Positions 50,303 through 61,659 of a stretch of 64,000 bases of DNA are shown piece by piece. Numbering within the stretch: position 1 is the stretch's first letter; each line of letters begins with the position of its first letter. The notes beneath the pieces were generated by a model. It ran no database searches and was not told where the DNA came from. It saw nothing but the letters and a program-made list of their open reading frames with translations. Origin of the DNA: Agaricus subrufescens (Eukaryota > Basidiomycota > Agaricomycetes > Agaricales > Agaricaceae). The translations under genes were made by a program, and so were the position numbers. The DNA lies in the NCBI GenBank assembly GCA_029945375.1, contig CM057067.1, positions 1,798,001-1,862,000 of the forward strand. The letters are read 5' to 3'.

Positions 50303-50915
50303 TGAACATAACGATTGTGAGTATGCAATTATGAGGATTAGATCAAATAAACTGAGCATCCAAACCTGTTAAATGCAGAGTCAAACAAGGGTACGGTGGT
50401 TGATCAACACTTTGCAGGTGTGAAAATATAAGTGGTCGTAAATATTCAAGTGGCTCATATATTTTGTAACAATCGTTGTAGTTATTCACGAGAAAGATCT
50501 GAGCTTGCATTCTGTATGTTATCAAGTAGTAGTTTCACATTCTTGCTTTACTTATTGTGTTTGCACAATTCGGCTTGTGTGTTCATAAGTCAAGGTACCC
50601 TTGTGGTATTGGCCGCAACAACATCGTAGTTTCACATTGTCCCAAAACCATCATAACAGCAATCGGATTCATGGCTTACTTCCTACACCCTGCCTACACG
50701 TCCACCTCTTATGTGTGTTGGTACATCAGAAATATCTTATGAAATTCTACCACAGACTAATATCATACGTGCTCTAAGTGTCATGCTTACATGTCACGAG
50801 TCCTCTATTTGATTAGAAATATAAGAAAGAAAACGAAATTTCATGGCAAATCCAGTTAAGTGCTGTAAAAGTATCCTAGAAACCGTGCGCTCACGGAAAA
50901 CCATTATCTATGATA
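50303..50915. other. Intergenic between convergent DUF6533 copies 6 and 7
   Basis: No gene recognised. The last part, from about 50760, is the inverted counterpart of the 3' flank of copy 3. Confidence 0.4.
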
Positions 50916-52740
50916 TCAGGATGCGATAGTCCTCCCTAAAAGCACTTGATGGTTCGCTCGATGATCACCCGTCTCACGAATATGAAGGATGACCCTAGAG
51001 GCAAGAGTCGCCCTCACGCAACGTCCCATGCTGGGATACGTACACCGAGAATGAGCCGCTAGTAAAAAGTGAAGAATTTGGATATTACTCACAAAACAAA
51101 TATAGGAGCATCGAGCTGCCGGGTCGAAAAATCAATGAGAAATATGATCTTATGGGATAAAGAAATTCATGAGCACGTACAAATCTGATAGCGATGAGTG
51201 GTGTGACAGAGAGCGCTGAAGACAGTGAATGAGTAAAGAGAAAAGCAATTGCGAAGTCATGTATACCCAATAGATAGATATAGAAAAGGATGCCTTTTGT
51301 TGAAGAAACATATCAGCAGGTGTAAGTCGCGCTTCTATGTTACTCACCTTCACCGTACAACACCCTAGACAATTCCGATCGCACTATACCACCATTTTTC
51401 CAGGCACCTTACAGTTAACATTGGCATCAGAATTTAAATCAGGTAGAATATATTATGTTTAAGAACTTACCGATTGCGGCAGCAAGGCCAATCAGTATTA
51501 ACATAGCTATGATGATTTCCAAAATTATTAAATCTGCGAGTTGAGTATAGATATTGTCAATTACCTGCGTCATATACTACTAGCAATATCATATCTTTCC
51601 ACCCAATAGATATTTGTGCATCAGGGATACATCCATTAAAAGGAAGGAGAGCAGAAAAATCTAGTTTCGGATGGAAAAAAAAAAAGTGATACTGAGTTTC
51701 GCCAGTATTTGGCTAGCCTGTAGAAACTTACAATGTATATGATTCAACATTGAAACGCCAGCAATGAGTGTGTGGATAAATGTTCCGATGTAATAAATAC
51801 ACAAGGGAACCCAGACCATCCAGGTTTTTTGCCAGATGATATAAGCTCGCAGGGCAAATGTATCTTTGGTACATGTCAGAAGGAGGAGACTAGATGGTAC
51901 TGACGAGACTCACATTCTGAAAAGTAGACCCCCACGATATATATGACTATTTTCACCCATTAGATTTGGTTTGATCTTATATGTGCGATGTTACAGATAC
52001 ACACTGAGTTCACTTTTCATAAGCCCAGGACAAATAGCGGTGTTAGTGGTGGTGGAGCCTTGCGTCAAATCAGAACAGGAACACTCCTCAAAGATATACG
52101 AGGATAAAGGACTCACGAAGGCATATAAGAATGAGATCAAGAAAGGTGATATACCGGTTTAACAAATACATGATTTTCACTGTATTCCATCTAGACTTCC
52201 AGATAAATTTTATCTCGAGGTCTAGAGTAAGGAGATAATCAAAAATCTGGAAAAAAAACAAATAATTAGGAGGTATGAGCCAAGTTTTGGTTGCAGGGTC
52301 GTACAAAGAGACAGCCAGCAGCCACTATCAGCACGCAATGATCAGTAACGGATTTTGAGACAAAGGAGACGAAAATTCTACCATCAGCGTACTGTGAGAC
52401 AGGAAGAACAATTAGTCGACGTTCCCTGGGTCAGGACGAATAGCAACATACACGACCTACTACCAATAAATGAAGGGAGTCAATGGCATTCGCAATGGCA
52501 ATCATAGTCGAGGAATTAGTTGAGAAAAGTTTACAAACTTGAACGCGATATACTTGCTGGAGATGTCTTTATAGTCTCACAAAAGTTCTTACCTCTTCAT
52601 TATCGCGATTTTTCGGTTCTATTACCTTCCTTGTAACCCGAGCCGGCCAGAGATATGAATTCGGTTGAGAAGCTGATAGACGTGATCGTAGTACACAAGC
52701 GTGGACCTGCCGGCTCAATTACAGCATCATTCCTGATGAC
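50760..52740 (-). repeat. Right arm of a large inverted duplication
   Basis: This arm holds DUF6533 copy 7 with its promoter and 3' flank and is the inverted counterpart of about 39660-41700. The two arms are separated by about 9 kb that contains copies 4, 5 and 6. Confidence 0.75.
50916..52505 (-). CDS. DUF6533 multi-pass membrane protein, copy 7 (inverted twin of copy 3)
   Basis: The start MIAIANAIDSLHLLV (ATG 52505) precedes FDYLLTLDLEIKFIWKSRW and VKIMYLLNRYITFLDLILIC. Then CSDLTQGSTTTNTAICPGLM, VIYIVGVYFSE, FALRAYIIWQKTWMVWVPLC, FSALLPFNGCIPDAQISIGW, KDMILLVVYDA, DLIILEIIIAMLILIGLAAA, GAWKNGGIVRSELSRVLYGE, ALSVTPLIAIRF and MGRCVRATLASRVILHIRET follow, ending LLGRTIAS. All exons stay open. 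It differs from copy 3 by scattered substitutions through coding and intron sequence alike, and the end of the protein is shortened by an earlier stop. The promoter string with TATAAAG (52567-52573, minus sense) is shared. Function unknown. Confidence 0.8.
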
Positions 52741-53292
52741 TAGTGCTGGTATCATCATCTAGCGGTTGTCGACAAGCCTTGATCTCACCTCAACATAATC
52801 GTATTGCAGGCAAAGAGAATGAAAGTTTGTCTTTCGAAAATGAGTCAGCAGGTTCACCTGGGCAAGGTGAAGCCTAAACGCAATGTCCAGTCCTTGTGGG
52901 GTTTGTGTGATACCCGCGTCCAAAGTCGATCTTCATGGGTCTGCCCCAGTCCGCGTCCAGCCCGCATCTCATCTCCTCTTGTTTATTTCAGATTGATAAC
53001 TTTCCCTCCTACAACCGGCCCACGTATTTTCCCATCAAGTCCGCGCGCAATACCCGCACAGTTGCTGTACCTCCGCCGAAGGCCTATATACTATTTTTAG
53101 AATAAAATATGTAGTATAGGGGCCCCTCCAACTTCGATGATACAACTTTCGCGTCTACAAATCTATTGCACTTATCCCCCTCTCCGCCGCCGCGCAGGCG
53201 GAGTATGCCCGCATTGTCTTATCTCCCCCAAATAAACGCTCGCTATGTAATACAACAGAAAAAGAAAGAAAAAGAGTAATACAAATGTTCTA
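52506..53292. other. Promoter flank of copy 7 and 3' side of the MPT-binding gene
   Basis: From 52506 to about 52740 the sequence is the inverted copy of about 39650-39928 and holds the TATAAAG element at 52567-52573. The remainder to 53292 has no gene that I can support. Confidence 0.5.
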
Positions 53293-54899
53293 TCAAATTT
53301 TCGCTCTAGCAACGACACCTTCTCCGGTAGTACTCGCACTGGCACTGGCAATCTGATTCAAAGACGAAAAACTCCTCTCCCTCTTCAGAGCCACTTCTTC
53401 CTCACTAACCACCTTTCCCCCAACCTCCATCTCCACTTCCTGCGCAACCTCTGCTAACCAGAGGCGTGTTTGGGCTTTCACATCATCGCAGTTTTCTAAA
53501 TAAAACAAAACAAATTGAAGTGGAGTTAGAGGGGAGGTTCGGTTAAGAATTGCGAGGGTTTTTATTTTTTTTTTCACACCTGTAGCGGGGGTAGGTAAAT
53601 CACGTCCGATTAGACTGACGAAGACACCTTGGCCTAGGATGGGGTATGAACCGATTTGGATACCGTGTGGTTTTAGTCGCAGTTGGAGAGACGTTAGATA
53701 CGGTGCGATGAGTGACTCAGGACGTCTAATATATGCGTCTTTAAAACGGAGTGACAAGGTAAAAAGAAGCGCATTGCTTACTCGGTGAAGACCTGTATCC
53801 GTAGGGGTCTTTGAGATTTGGGGGGTAGAGGAAGGTAAGGTGTTAGTAGGTGTAATAGCTTCTTGAATAAGCCTGGTATGCCTGGAAGTATGCATAATTT
53901 GCCTTTCATTCGAACTACGGGCTGGTTTGTGGTAAAATGAGTCGAGCGAGTTGTTGTTCTTGGTTTTTGTACTTACGACCCACATATCTTCTCCAACGAA
54001 GAGAGGTTCGACGAGGTCTCCAGTTGGTAATAATGCCATACGTTTGGTAGCTGTACGCTGTTCGTCGTTTTGCTGTTTAACCCATGGTCTGTCTTTGGTC
54101 ATCTCGGTTAAACGGTAGACGGTTTCATCGTGGTATTGCAGAGGCTGGTTGAAGGATTTGGCGAGGGATTGATACGTTATGTCTGATCCAGCAAGATGAA
54201 CGTTTAATAGTGAGTGGCTGTTTTTAGATCACTCACCGTCATGCGTCGGGCCGATGCCGCCACTTGTGACAATGAAATCATATTTCTCCACCAGGCGCCT
54301 GCTGGCTTCGATGCTAGTGGGATTTTTTGATGTTGGGTTTTTGGTCGTGTGACAGAGAAATTGGGACGAACATTTCATCCTCGTCGTCTGCAACAACCTC
54401 AATTCGCTTCCTGTTGGATAATCAGCTGGAGTCGTTAGTGTTCTGAGGTAGAAGTGGCTGGCCGGAGAGGGATAGGCAAAGTAGAGGGGACGTACAGATC
54501 AATGCCGTGTTCGAAGCAGTACTGCGCAAAGACGTGCGAGTTGCGATCGTGAGTTTTGCCATTGAGGATTTCGTCGCTATTGCGCGGGATGAGGATTCGG
54601 GGGTAGCAATGATGAGATGATGCGGGGACGAACCCTATGATTAGAGCGGCCGCAGATTTGATGTGGCGTCCTTCACCTAGGGGGTTGCTGGGAATCGGCG
54701 ATCTGACGAACGACTTTGAAGGCCGGGGGGTGCTAGCAACGGGAGTCGAGGACATGGTGCGGGTGGGAGTAGCAAGAGCAGAGTTGGGGAGCGAAGCAGA
54801 GTAAGATGCGGGATTTAACCTGGTGGCCGGGCGGGGCGCGTGTAGGCGGGCTGGGGCTGGACGGGCGAGGATGAGAGAGCGGGCGAGGGCGGGGCGCAT
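53293..54899 (-). CDS. Molybdopterin-binding-domain protein (MoaB/Mog-like, FLAD1 N-terminal type)
   Basis: The region near 54435-54690 gives IKSAAALIIG spliced to DEILNGKTHDRNSHVFAQYC and FEHGIDL. Next come SRRLVEKYDFIVTSGGIGPT with HDD and ITYQSLAKSFNQPLQYHDET (about 54120-54310), the classic MPT-binding motifs. After TEMTKDRPWVKQQN and LPTGDLVEPLFVGEDMWV, splicing restores PVVRMKGKLCILPGIPGLFK and RPESLIAPYLTSLQLRLKPH, then GQGVFVSLIGRD and the end VGGKVVSEEEVALKRE. About six introns are inferred. The ATG at 54899 adds a basic, Arg/Ala/Pro-rich leader (MRPALARSLILARPAPARLH) that could target mitochondria; an internal ATG (MSSTPVASTPRP) is the alternative cytosolic start. In animals this fold is fused to FAD synthase; here it stands alone. 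The substrate is uncertain. Confidence 0.86.
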
Positions 54900-55230
54900 G
54901 GACGGGTGCGGGAAAGCGCAGGTCAGCGTGAGTCGCTGGCTCGCAGAGGCTCTGCGGTCATCCGTCGTGCTATTTCCGGCGGTGAGAACTCAGAACGGGC
55001 TCTCCTCCTCGCCATCAGCGCACGTGGCCGTGCGAAGTGCGCGATGATGCCCCACCGCCATTTTTAGATCGTCCTCTTGCACAACGCATAACGACTGGGA
55101 ACGACTATCATAACGACCACCGCAGTCTCAGCCTTTCATTCTTTTGCTCTCTGCCGCTCCTTTCCCGACCCTTCTTTTCGCCGGAAACTCGATTTCGCTG
55201 GTCCGTCTTTGACTCTTTTCCGCGACTCCT
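54900..55230. promoter_or_regulatory. Divergent promoter region
   Basis: This 331-base spacer lies between the starts of the MPT-binding gene (-) and the GPI-anchored protein gene (+). It is GC-rich on the left and CT-rich on the right. No clear TATA element is visible. Confidence 0.4.
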
Positions 55231-56429
55231 ATGCTCGCCTGCCTTCTTTTCCTCCTCGCTTTCGATGCGATCACCCATGCCTATGCCGGTCTCTACGTAA
55301 GGGTATTTCTCATTTAATCATCCACACCTAATTTACCAGATCTCTTTAGATCGTCAAACCGCTCCAGGGCTCAACCTGCCATGCAGGAGAGCCGTGCGTC
55401 GTCGATTGGCTCGATGATGGTCTTCATCCACTGCTAACCGCCATCGGCGTCGTCGATGTCGGCCTTTACCACGGAAAACAGGTAAGCTTTATCCATCCTC
55501 TTACACCCACCTCCTGACTTGGCTATATAGCAATTGGTACAAACCATCCCGGCCGTAAATGTTGCCACAGCACATTCCTTGACGTTTACTGTACGCCCAC
55601 CTCTGATTTTGGGTATCACCATTCCTGAGCATATCCGTAGCCTATTCCCGGAGCTGGACCCAACGCGGATGACTAGTATGCGTTCATTATACCCCTCCCA
55701 AACCTCTAATAACCGTGTTCACAGTTACATTTCCATGATCTCTACATCCTTTTTACAAAATACCTCACTGCCTTATGCTGCCTTCTCTTCTTTCTTTCGG
55801 TATGTCTCTTTCCATTTGTCGACACTCATGACATACCTGACCTTCGCGCTCCTAGGTTGGATGGGATGACCGGTTCTTTTAACGCTCCAGACTCCGCTGC
55901 CACATCATCCATCTCCATTCCATCTTCGGTCGCAACAAGTGGTAGGCCAGTGGCAACTACTACTGTGTTATCAACAATCACTGTTGGTCACATTTCGTCC
56001 ACTTCTTCAGTACCGTCACCACCGTCGTCGTCATCGTCAAAACCTGCGCATACATTGACTCTCTTGAGATCATTCAGCACCTCCGCTGCTCCAACCGTTG
56101 ATTCAAGCTCAGCTGCACCGACTACGTCTGTTGTCACCTCAACTTCGCCTATTGTCGCCACAACCTCGTCTATTGTCGCCACAACTTCTTCTGTTGATAC
56201 CCCAACTATCGACCCGACAACTCTGCCTTTAACATTCTCAGGGTTCTCGACGGTGGTCTCCCCCTCTCCCATCATCTTAACCGCGATCGAGTCGTTGACA
56301 AGTTCCTCTGTGCCTCTACCATCGGCCACGGTTGCTGATCCATCAAACGGCGCCACTACATGTGCCATCTCCAGGGCCACTACAATCTTCATTGTTGTTT
56401 CCATGCTGTCCCTCGCGATAGCATTCTAA
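55231..56429 (+). CDS. Secreted GPI-anchored Ser/Thr-rich protein, Kre9/KNH-like, second paralogue
   Basis: The first exon (55231-55296) encodes MLACLLFLLAFDAITHAYAG, a signal peptide. The second (55350-55481) starts IVKPLQGSTCHAGEPCVVDW and ends VVDVGLYHGKQ. QLVQTIPAVNVATAHSLTFT, PIPGAGPNADDYYISMISTS and a YAAFSSFFRLDGMTGSFN segment follow after three more introns. This is the same plan as the gene at 34840: strand-rich domain, GPN(S/A) motif before an aromatic strand, then GMTGSF against GMSGSF. The rest is a Ser/Thr/Val-rich stalk of about 150 residues, with short repeats (IVATTSSIVATTSS), ending in a hydrophobic GPI-type tail (IFIVVSMLSLAIAF). Surface location is inferred. The two Cys in STCHAGEPC are absent from the first paralogue's equivalent segment. 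Confidence 0.82.
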
Positions 56430-58342
56430 TCTTTTACAGCCGTATCGCGCCCTCGTCTCCTGTTTTGACCATGTTGTCGACATTGCGGACCTGCTTTCTC
56501 ATCTTCTTTGTTTTTTTTATTTTGCCGCGTTAGACGCTTATTGTTATTGGATTGTTTCGCCGCGCCACCCCCTCTCATCACCCGATATCATTTCTTTTTT
56601 TTCTTTCTCTGGCTGACTACCGTCTTTGTAAATTTATTTCCATCTCCGGTACTTTGTACGGAGATCTTTTGCCGCGTCACCTCTTATTACAGCGGCGTTG
56701 TCGCCGCCTTCTCGCCGTCATTATAGGACGTCTATATACCCTTCATAAATAAGGGCCAGCGCTAGTCAGCCGGGAAGGACTGGTTTTCTAACTTGTTTTG
56801 CCTTGACGGTGAAACTTAGTATCCTACTGCGTACTTAGCCTGTTAGCTTTGTCGTAAGGACTCCCCGATTTTTGGCTTGATCCACTTGTAAGGAAAATCT
56901 TTTATTCCGAAGGAGATCAAGAAGTCCTGATATCCGGATACACGCAGAACCCCTCATCTTAACGCTAAAACCACTTGTTGTACATCAATAAACTTTATAG
57001 ACATTCAGATCTCCAAGATGGTCGTCAGTTGTCAAACCTTGAAATTATTATGATTACCGATACCAATAGTTGTTTTGATCCGTTGTGGACGCATTGAGTC
57101 ATTGATACGTCAAGTCTACTTGATTCCGTACTACGACTTCAAGCCCTGATAGCGTCTAATCGGGTCAAGAGTATGAACAGGCAAGACATAAAATGTTTTA
57201 TCTTGATCAGGCAGATTTTGGGTTCCTGACGTGATGTTTGACGTTTGGTGGAATTTTGATAAAAGGAGGTCAGTCAAGTGATTTAAGAAGGAGGGAAAAC
57301 GGGGAGGGTAGATATATACCAAGTATTGTGTGGTCCTGTGCATGTTATGACATCGAGCACTGGATAGTATTTCCTGGCGAGTCAAAAATTTTACACAGCA
57401 TCTTGGAGGATGTGCTGAACTTATTTATAGCCATTGATAAAAGCCGATTATGTTTTCTATAATAGGCAGTGGCCCGGTAGAGTTCTGATTGTAGCAGCGT
57501 AGATACACTACATTTGCAGTGAACGGTGAGAACGTCTGACGATTCTGAAATAATAGATGTGTGTGAAGTCGGTACCGTCCTAGTGTTCGTTCTGGAACAT
57601 CCGAAACTGTCTATCATCATTCGAACGTTCCTGTTGGACCCCCATGCGCTATTTTTAGTGCTGTGCCCGACTAATACTCAAGAAGTTGGCATCCACTATT
57701 TTACCCGCATACCCACAACTACTTGCTGACCCTCGGCTTTGATACACTCCCGAACTTTTGTGAGGTGCATAATTCTTTGTGTCATTGATACTTCCGGGCA
57801 AGCTGTGCGAGATTTTCAGGATTCTACTATTACCAACCTCTCTCGGTTGTACGTTAGCCGATTGTCTATGTTCAAATTTTTCGATTGAGATCTTTGTTCA
57901 ATTACTGAGCTTCAAGTCAAATGTAACTGGAAAGTTTTTTACTGTTGATATCAAACAGGGAGAGAAAGGCGGATCAAACACCTAGTCGTGCACGGAACAC
58001 ATATCCTCTACGTCCAACCAAAACGGTAGTAAATCAAGGGTCCTTGTCTAAGAACGAGTTTCCGAACACTGTACTCTGATCATTTTCTCTCAACGGATGA
58101 CAGCGGAGGACCGGTTATTGATCATAACCATCATCCGTTCGTTCGTTGGTTCAAGCCAAGTTCAAGGGGATCCCCGCCAACGGCATTAGATTTGCGAGTT
58201 TGAAACATGTCTGAGATTTGCATTCCAGAGTAAAACTAGAATGAATACGCTACTGCTAGAATTGTATATAATCGAGAATTGTATTGAGAGTTTCAGTATT
58301 CCCTTTTTTTACGAAGACTGCCCCTTTACGAAACTTGCTACG
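56430..58342. other. Intergenic region with TATA element for 7TM copy A
   Basis: No gene recognised. The first 300 bases are T-rich and probably hold the 3' end of the GPI protein gene. A TATATA element at 58265-58270 lies about 75 bases before the ATG of copy A. Confidence 0.4.
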
Positions 58343-59674
58343 ATGGCTTTCCTTTTAGACGAAGCGCATTTTCTGGCCTTGTTCTTACAGACTATTGCTT
58401 TCGGTACGTTTCATACATCCTAACATTATTATAAACGAAAAAAAGAAGCTCACTATTGATGTCACTTGGCACACTCTAGGCATATTTCTCACATTCTTTA
58501 TTATCCTAATAGCAATCTGCTTCGCCACGGATAAAATACGATTGGCTAATCCAAAATTCGCGTTTTGCATCGCTACTATGATGATGTTACTCGCAACAGC
58601 GGTAAGTCTACGTTCTCAAGATCCGAGTGTAAACTGAAATCACAAAACGTTGTAGCACTTGGTAATCGACTTTCTGCGTGGTGTGAAGGGATTTACGAGT
58701 GGCGAGACGACAAAACTACCTAATCCGATATCTTATTTTGCTAATGTAGCGAGTCCATTGGACGCTACAAGGAATTGTATATATGGTCTTCAGACCATAC
58801 TTGGAGATGCCGTCTTGGTGAGTTTGGTATTCTGCTGTTACGCTTTTAGGACGGTTTTGAATGGTATTTGTTCTTCCAGGTTTGGCGATGCTATATTGTA
58901 TACGACAACTCACTGTTCGTCCTCATCTCCGCTGGAGCAGTATTACTGGGAAACATAGGTAACTCCTACTGTCAATTCAGCCCGCTTTTCAGATATCATT
59001 TGCTGACCTTTTTTTTAAGCCCTTACAGTGTTGATAACCTGGTCATTTCACACTATTACTCCAGGAGAAAACTACTATCAGACGGGAGCTTGGAGATTTG
59101 TAGCATGTTTTATCGTAACCACGATGGTTCTGAATATTGGTTGTACCAGTAAGTCCTCGAATTTCTTCGTATGTTCTTAGTACTACAGACTTACTCTAAA
59201 TTAAGTCGCTATTGTTTTTAAAGTGTGGCGAATTCATCAACGCATTTCGTCAAATTGCGATCACAGTTTGTTTCCGGTGATTGCAGTGATTATCGAGAGT
59301 GGAGCTATCTATACAACAAGTGTCGCGGGTTTTGCAGTCACTTTCCTAATGAAGTCTAATGGCCAACACCCTGCATTCAGTCTCATAACGCCGCTTGTTG
59401 TGAGTATTCACACTTACTCCACCAAGATAATGAGTTGATGGGGAAGTTGATAATGTGTGAACAGGGAGTCGTTTTTTGTCTCATTGTGTTGCAGATTCAT
59501 TTACAGTTGAGGTTGTTGAAACCTTCAACGATAAAAGGGAGTATTAGTTCGATACAATTTGGATGGAGGGAGAGTCTGAGAGTTGATGGTGGCGAATATG
59601 TGACTCATGCGATTGCGGTTCATATATCTCCTGATTGTGAATTAGGTGGAGCCCTCAATTCAAAAACTATTTGA
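58343..59674 (+). CDS. Seven-helix membrane protein, tandem family copy A
   Basis: The start MAFLLDEAHFLALFLQTIAF (ATG 58343) is spliced to IFLTFFIILIAICFATDKIR (helix 1). Then KFAFCIATMMMLLATA and HLVIDFLRGVKGF (helix 2), NPISYFANVASPLDATRNCI, YGLQTILGDAVL with VWRCYIVYDN (helix 3), LFVLISAGAVLLGNI and ALTVLITWSF (helix 4), ENYYQTGAWRFVACFIVTTM with VLNIGCT (helix 5), SLFPVIAVIIESGAIYTTSV (helix 6) and ITPLVGVVFCLIVLQIHLQL (helix 7). A polar tail follows and ends LGGALNSKTI. About seven short introns are inferred. The plan is a seven-helix protein with the tail inside, which resembles a receptor, but I recognise no named receptor class. Its tail differs from those of copies B and C. Confidence 0.78.
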
Positions 59675-60346
59675 TTTTAACCTAAAATACTTCTGTTATA
59701 TATCGGGAGAATTTTCCCCCGATAATCATCGCACTTCGTCCTAAATTATCTGGGAATATTTGAGTTTGACATATAGTTCAAACTGCCAGCGGCGACGGCA
59801 CGAGGGAATATGGGAACGAAGTTACTTATATGTGAGAAGAATGTGCACAAGGTTGATATATTCCCTGGTCTGTCTCTGATGAATGGTAGTTTCGCTCAGC
59901 ATTCCTGATGTAATTCTTAAAATTGTCGTCGGCGCGCAGCTGCGCACACGGCTCAGAGTCCGCTCACTGGTCACAAGATGTGGAGTATCCTCAGATTCCT
60001 CACCTGGGTACAATGAAAATACTCCCACGACCATGTATGGTCTGTCACCAGCTCAGGATGCATTGAAAAGAGATGTTATGCATGAAGATGACAGTTACCT
60101 TAATAGTCAATCGTGATTGACAGTATTTGCGTCTGATCTACACGCGTGAGAGACTGACGTTCTGAGGTATTACGGTGAACCCCGGCGGCTCATCACACCC
60201 ATCCTTTGTCCCTGGTTGATGAACTGTCGATAAACCGTCTACTCACAACCATTCAAGAATGGGCATCACCGAATGAAACAGATCAGACTTGCGACTGGAA
60301 TCCTATATATTGACCGTACCAGTATTCCGTTAATGAAAAACTCACA
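59675..60346. promoter_or_regulatory. Intergenic between 7TM copies A and B with TATA element
   Basis: A TATATAT element at 60304-60310 lies about 40 bases before the ATG of copy B. A 77-codon open frame at 59883-60116 has no recognisable similarity and no clear splice partners. Confidence 0.45.
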
Positions 60347-61659
60347 ATGGCCTTCCTTTTGGACGAGGCACATCTTCTTGCCTTGTTCGTGGAGACCATT
60401 GCTTTTGGTACGCTTTTACACCTTGCGTTATTGGCAGACAAAAGGAGTTTACTGTCTTTATACTTTGTCACGCCCTAGGAATCTTTCTCACCTTCTTCAT
60501 CATCCTAACAGCCATTTGTTTTGCAACGGATAGGATCCGACTAGCGAATCCGAAATTTGCGTTCTCTGTAGCTACCGTGATGATGCTACTCGCGACTGCG
60601 GTAAGCCCTTAGCTACGATCCATTCACTCGGTGTAAACAAAAAACATGGTAGCATCTAATACTAGAGTTTGTGCGTGGTATACAAGGATTCACGACTGGC
60701 GATGCGACAAGAAAACCTGATCCAATACCCTATTTCGCCAATGTTGCCAACCCACTTGACGCTACGAGGAATTTTTTATATGGTTTACAGACCATACTCG
60801 GAGATGCCGTTCTGGTGGGATACTTTTGATTGTTGCACTTCAAGGGCAGTGTTAAACGATTTACCCTTCCAGATTTGGCGATGTTATATGGTATACAACA
60901 AATCACTGTACATCCTCATCTCTGCCGGTGTGGTCTTGTCTGGGAATATAGGTATTAACCTACGATTTAACCCGTTTTTCAGACATCATTTGCTAATTCT
61001 TTTTAGCTTTTACGGTGTTGGTCACCTGGTCGTTCCATACTATCGCCCCAGGAGAGAATTACTACCAAACAGGAGCTTGGAAATTTGTAACAGGCTTCAT
61101 CTCTATCACGATGGTTCTGAATATCAGTTGTACCTGTAAGCCTTGAATTTTTTCATATTTTGGTTTCAATAGACTTACTTCACATCAAGTCGCTATCGTT
61201 TTCAAAATTTGGCGAACTCATCGACGCGTTTCATCAATCAGCAACCGTAGCTTATTCCCGGTCATCGCAATCATAATCGAGAGCGGGGCAATTTATACAG
61301 CAAGCATCACGGCTTACGCAATCACGTTGCTATTAAAATCTAATGGTCAACATGCCGCATTTAGTATTATAACGCCGCTTGTTGTAAGTGTTTACACTCA
61401 TTCGACTGATGACCGATGGGGTAGTTGACGATATATACAGGGGGTTGTTTTTTGTCTCATTGTATTGCAGATTCATTTGCATTTGAGGTTGTTGCAACCG
61501 TCAACCATATTCACTGGTGGGCGTTCTTTCAACCTCAGGTGGAGGAGGACCGCTGGAGGGGAGACAGGAGATACGGGTACTGTTGCTGTTCATATTTTGG
61601 AAGATGCACATACAAATCAAGACTCGAGCAACAGCAACATAACAACTTCAAAAGTTTGA
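60347..61659 (+). CDS. Seven-helix membrane protein, tandem family copy B
   Basis: The start MAFLLDEAHLLALFVETIAF (ATG 60347) is followed by IFLTFFIILTAICFATDRIR, KFAFSVATVMMLLATA, EFVRGIQGFTTGDATRKPDP and ANPLDATRNFLYGLQTILGD. Then IWRCYMVYNKSLYILISAGV, AFTVLVTWSFHTIAPGENYY, GAWKFVTGFISITMVLNISC, RVSSISNRSLFPVIAIIIES with GAIYTASITAYAITL, and ITPLVGVVFCLIVLQIHLHL. The tail RLLQPSTIFTGGRSFNLRWR runs to an Asn/Ser-rich end (DSSNSNITTSKV). All exons stay open. Copy B is close to copy A in the helices but its tail resembles that of copy C, which suggests B and C share the more recent tail, or that A's last exon has been replaced. Function unknown. Confidence 0.78.

Noticed and set aside
59883..60116. 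77-codon open frame between 7TM copies A and B
   Set aside because: It does not align with any exon of the 7TM family and lacks a recognisable motif.
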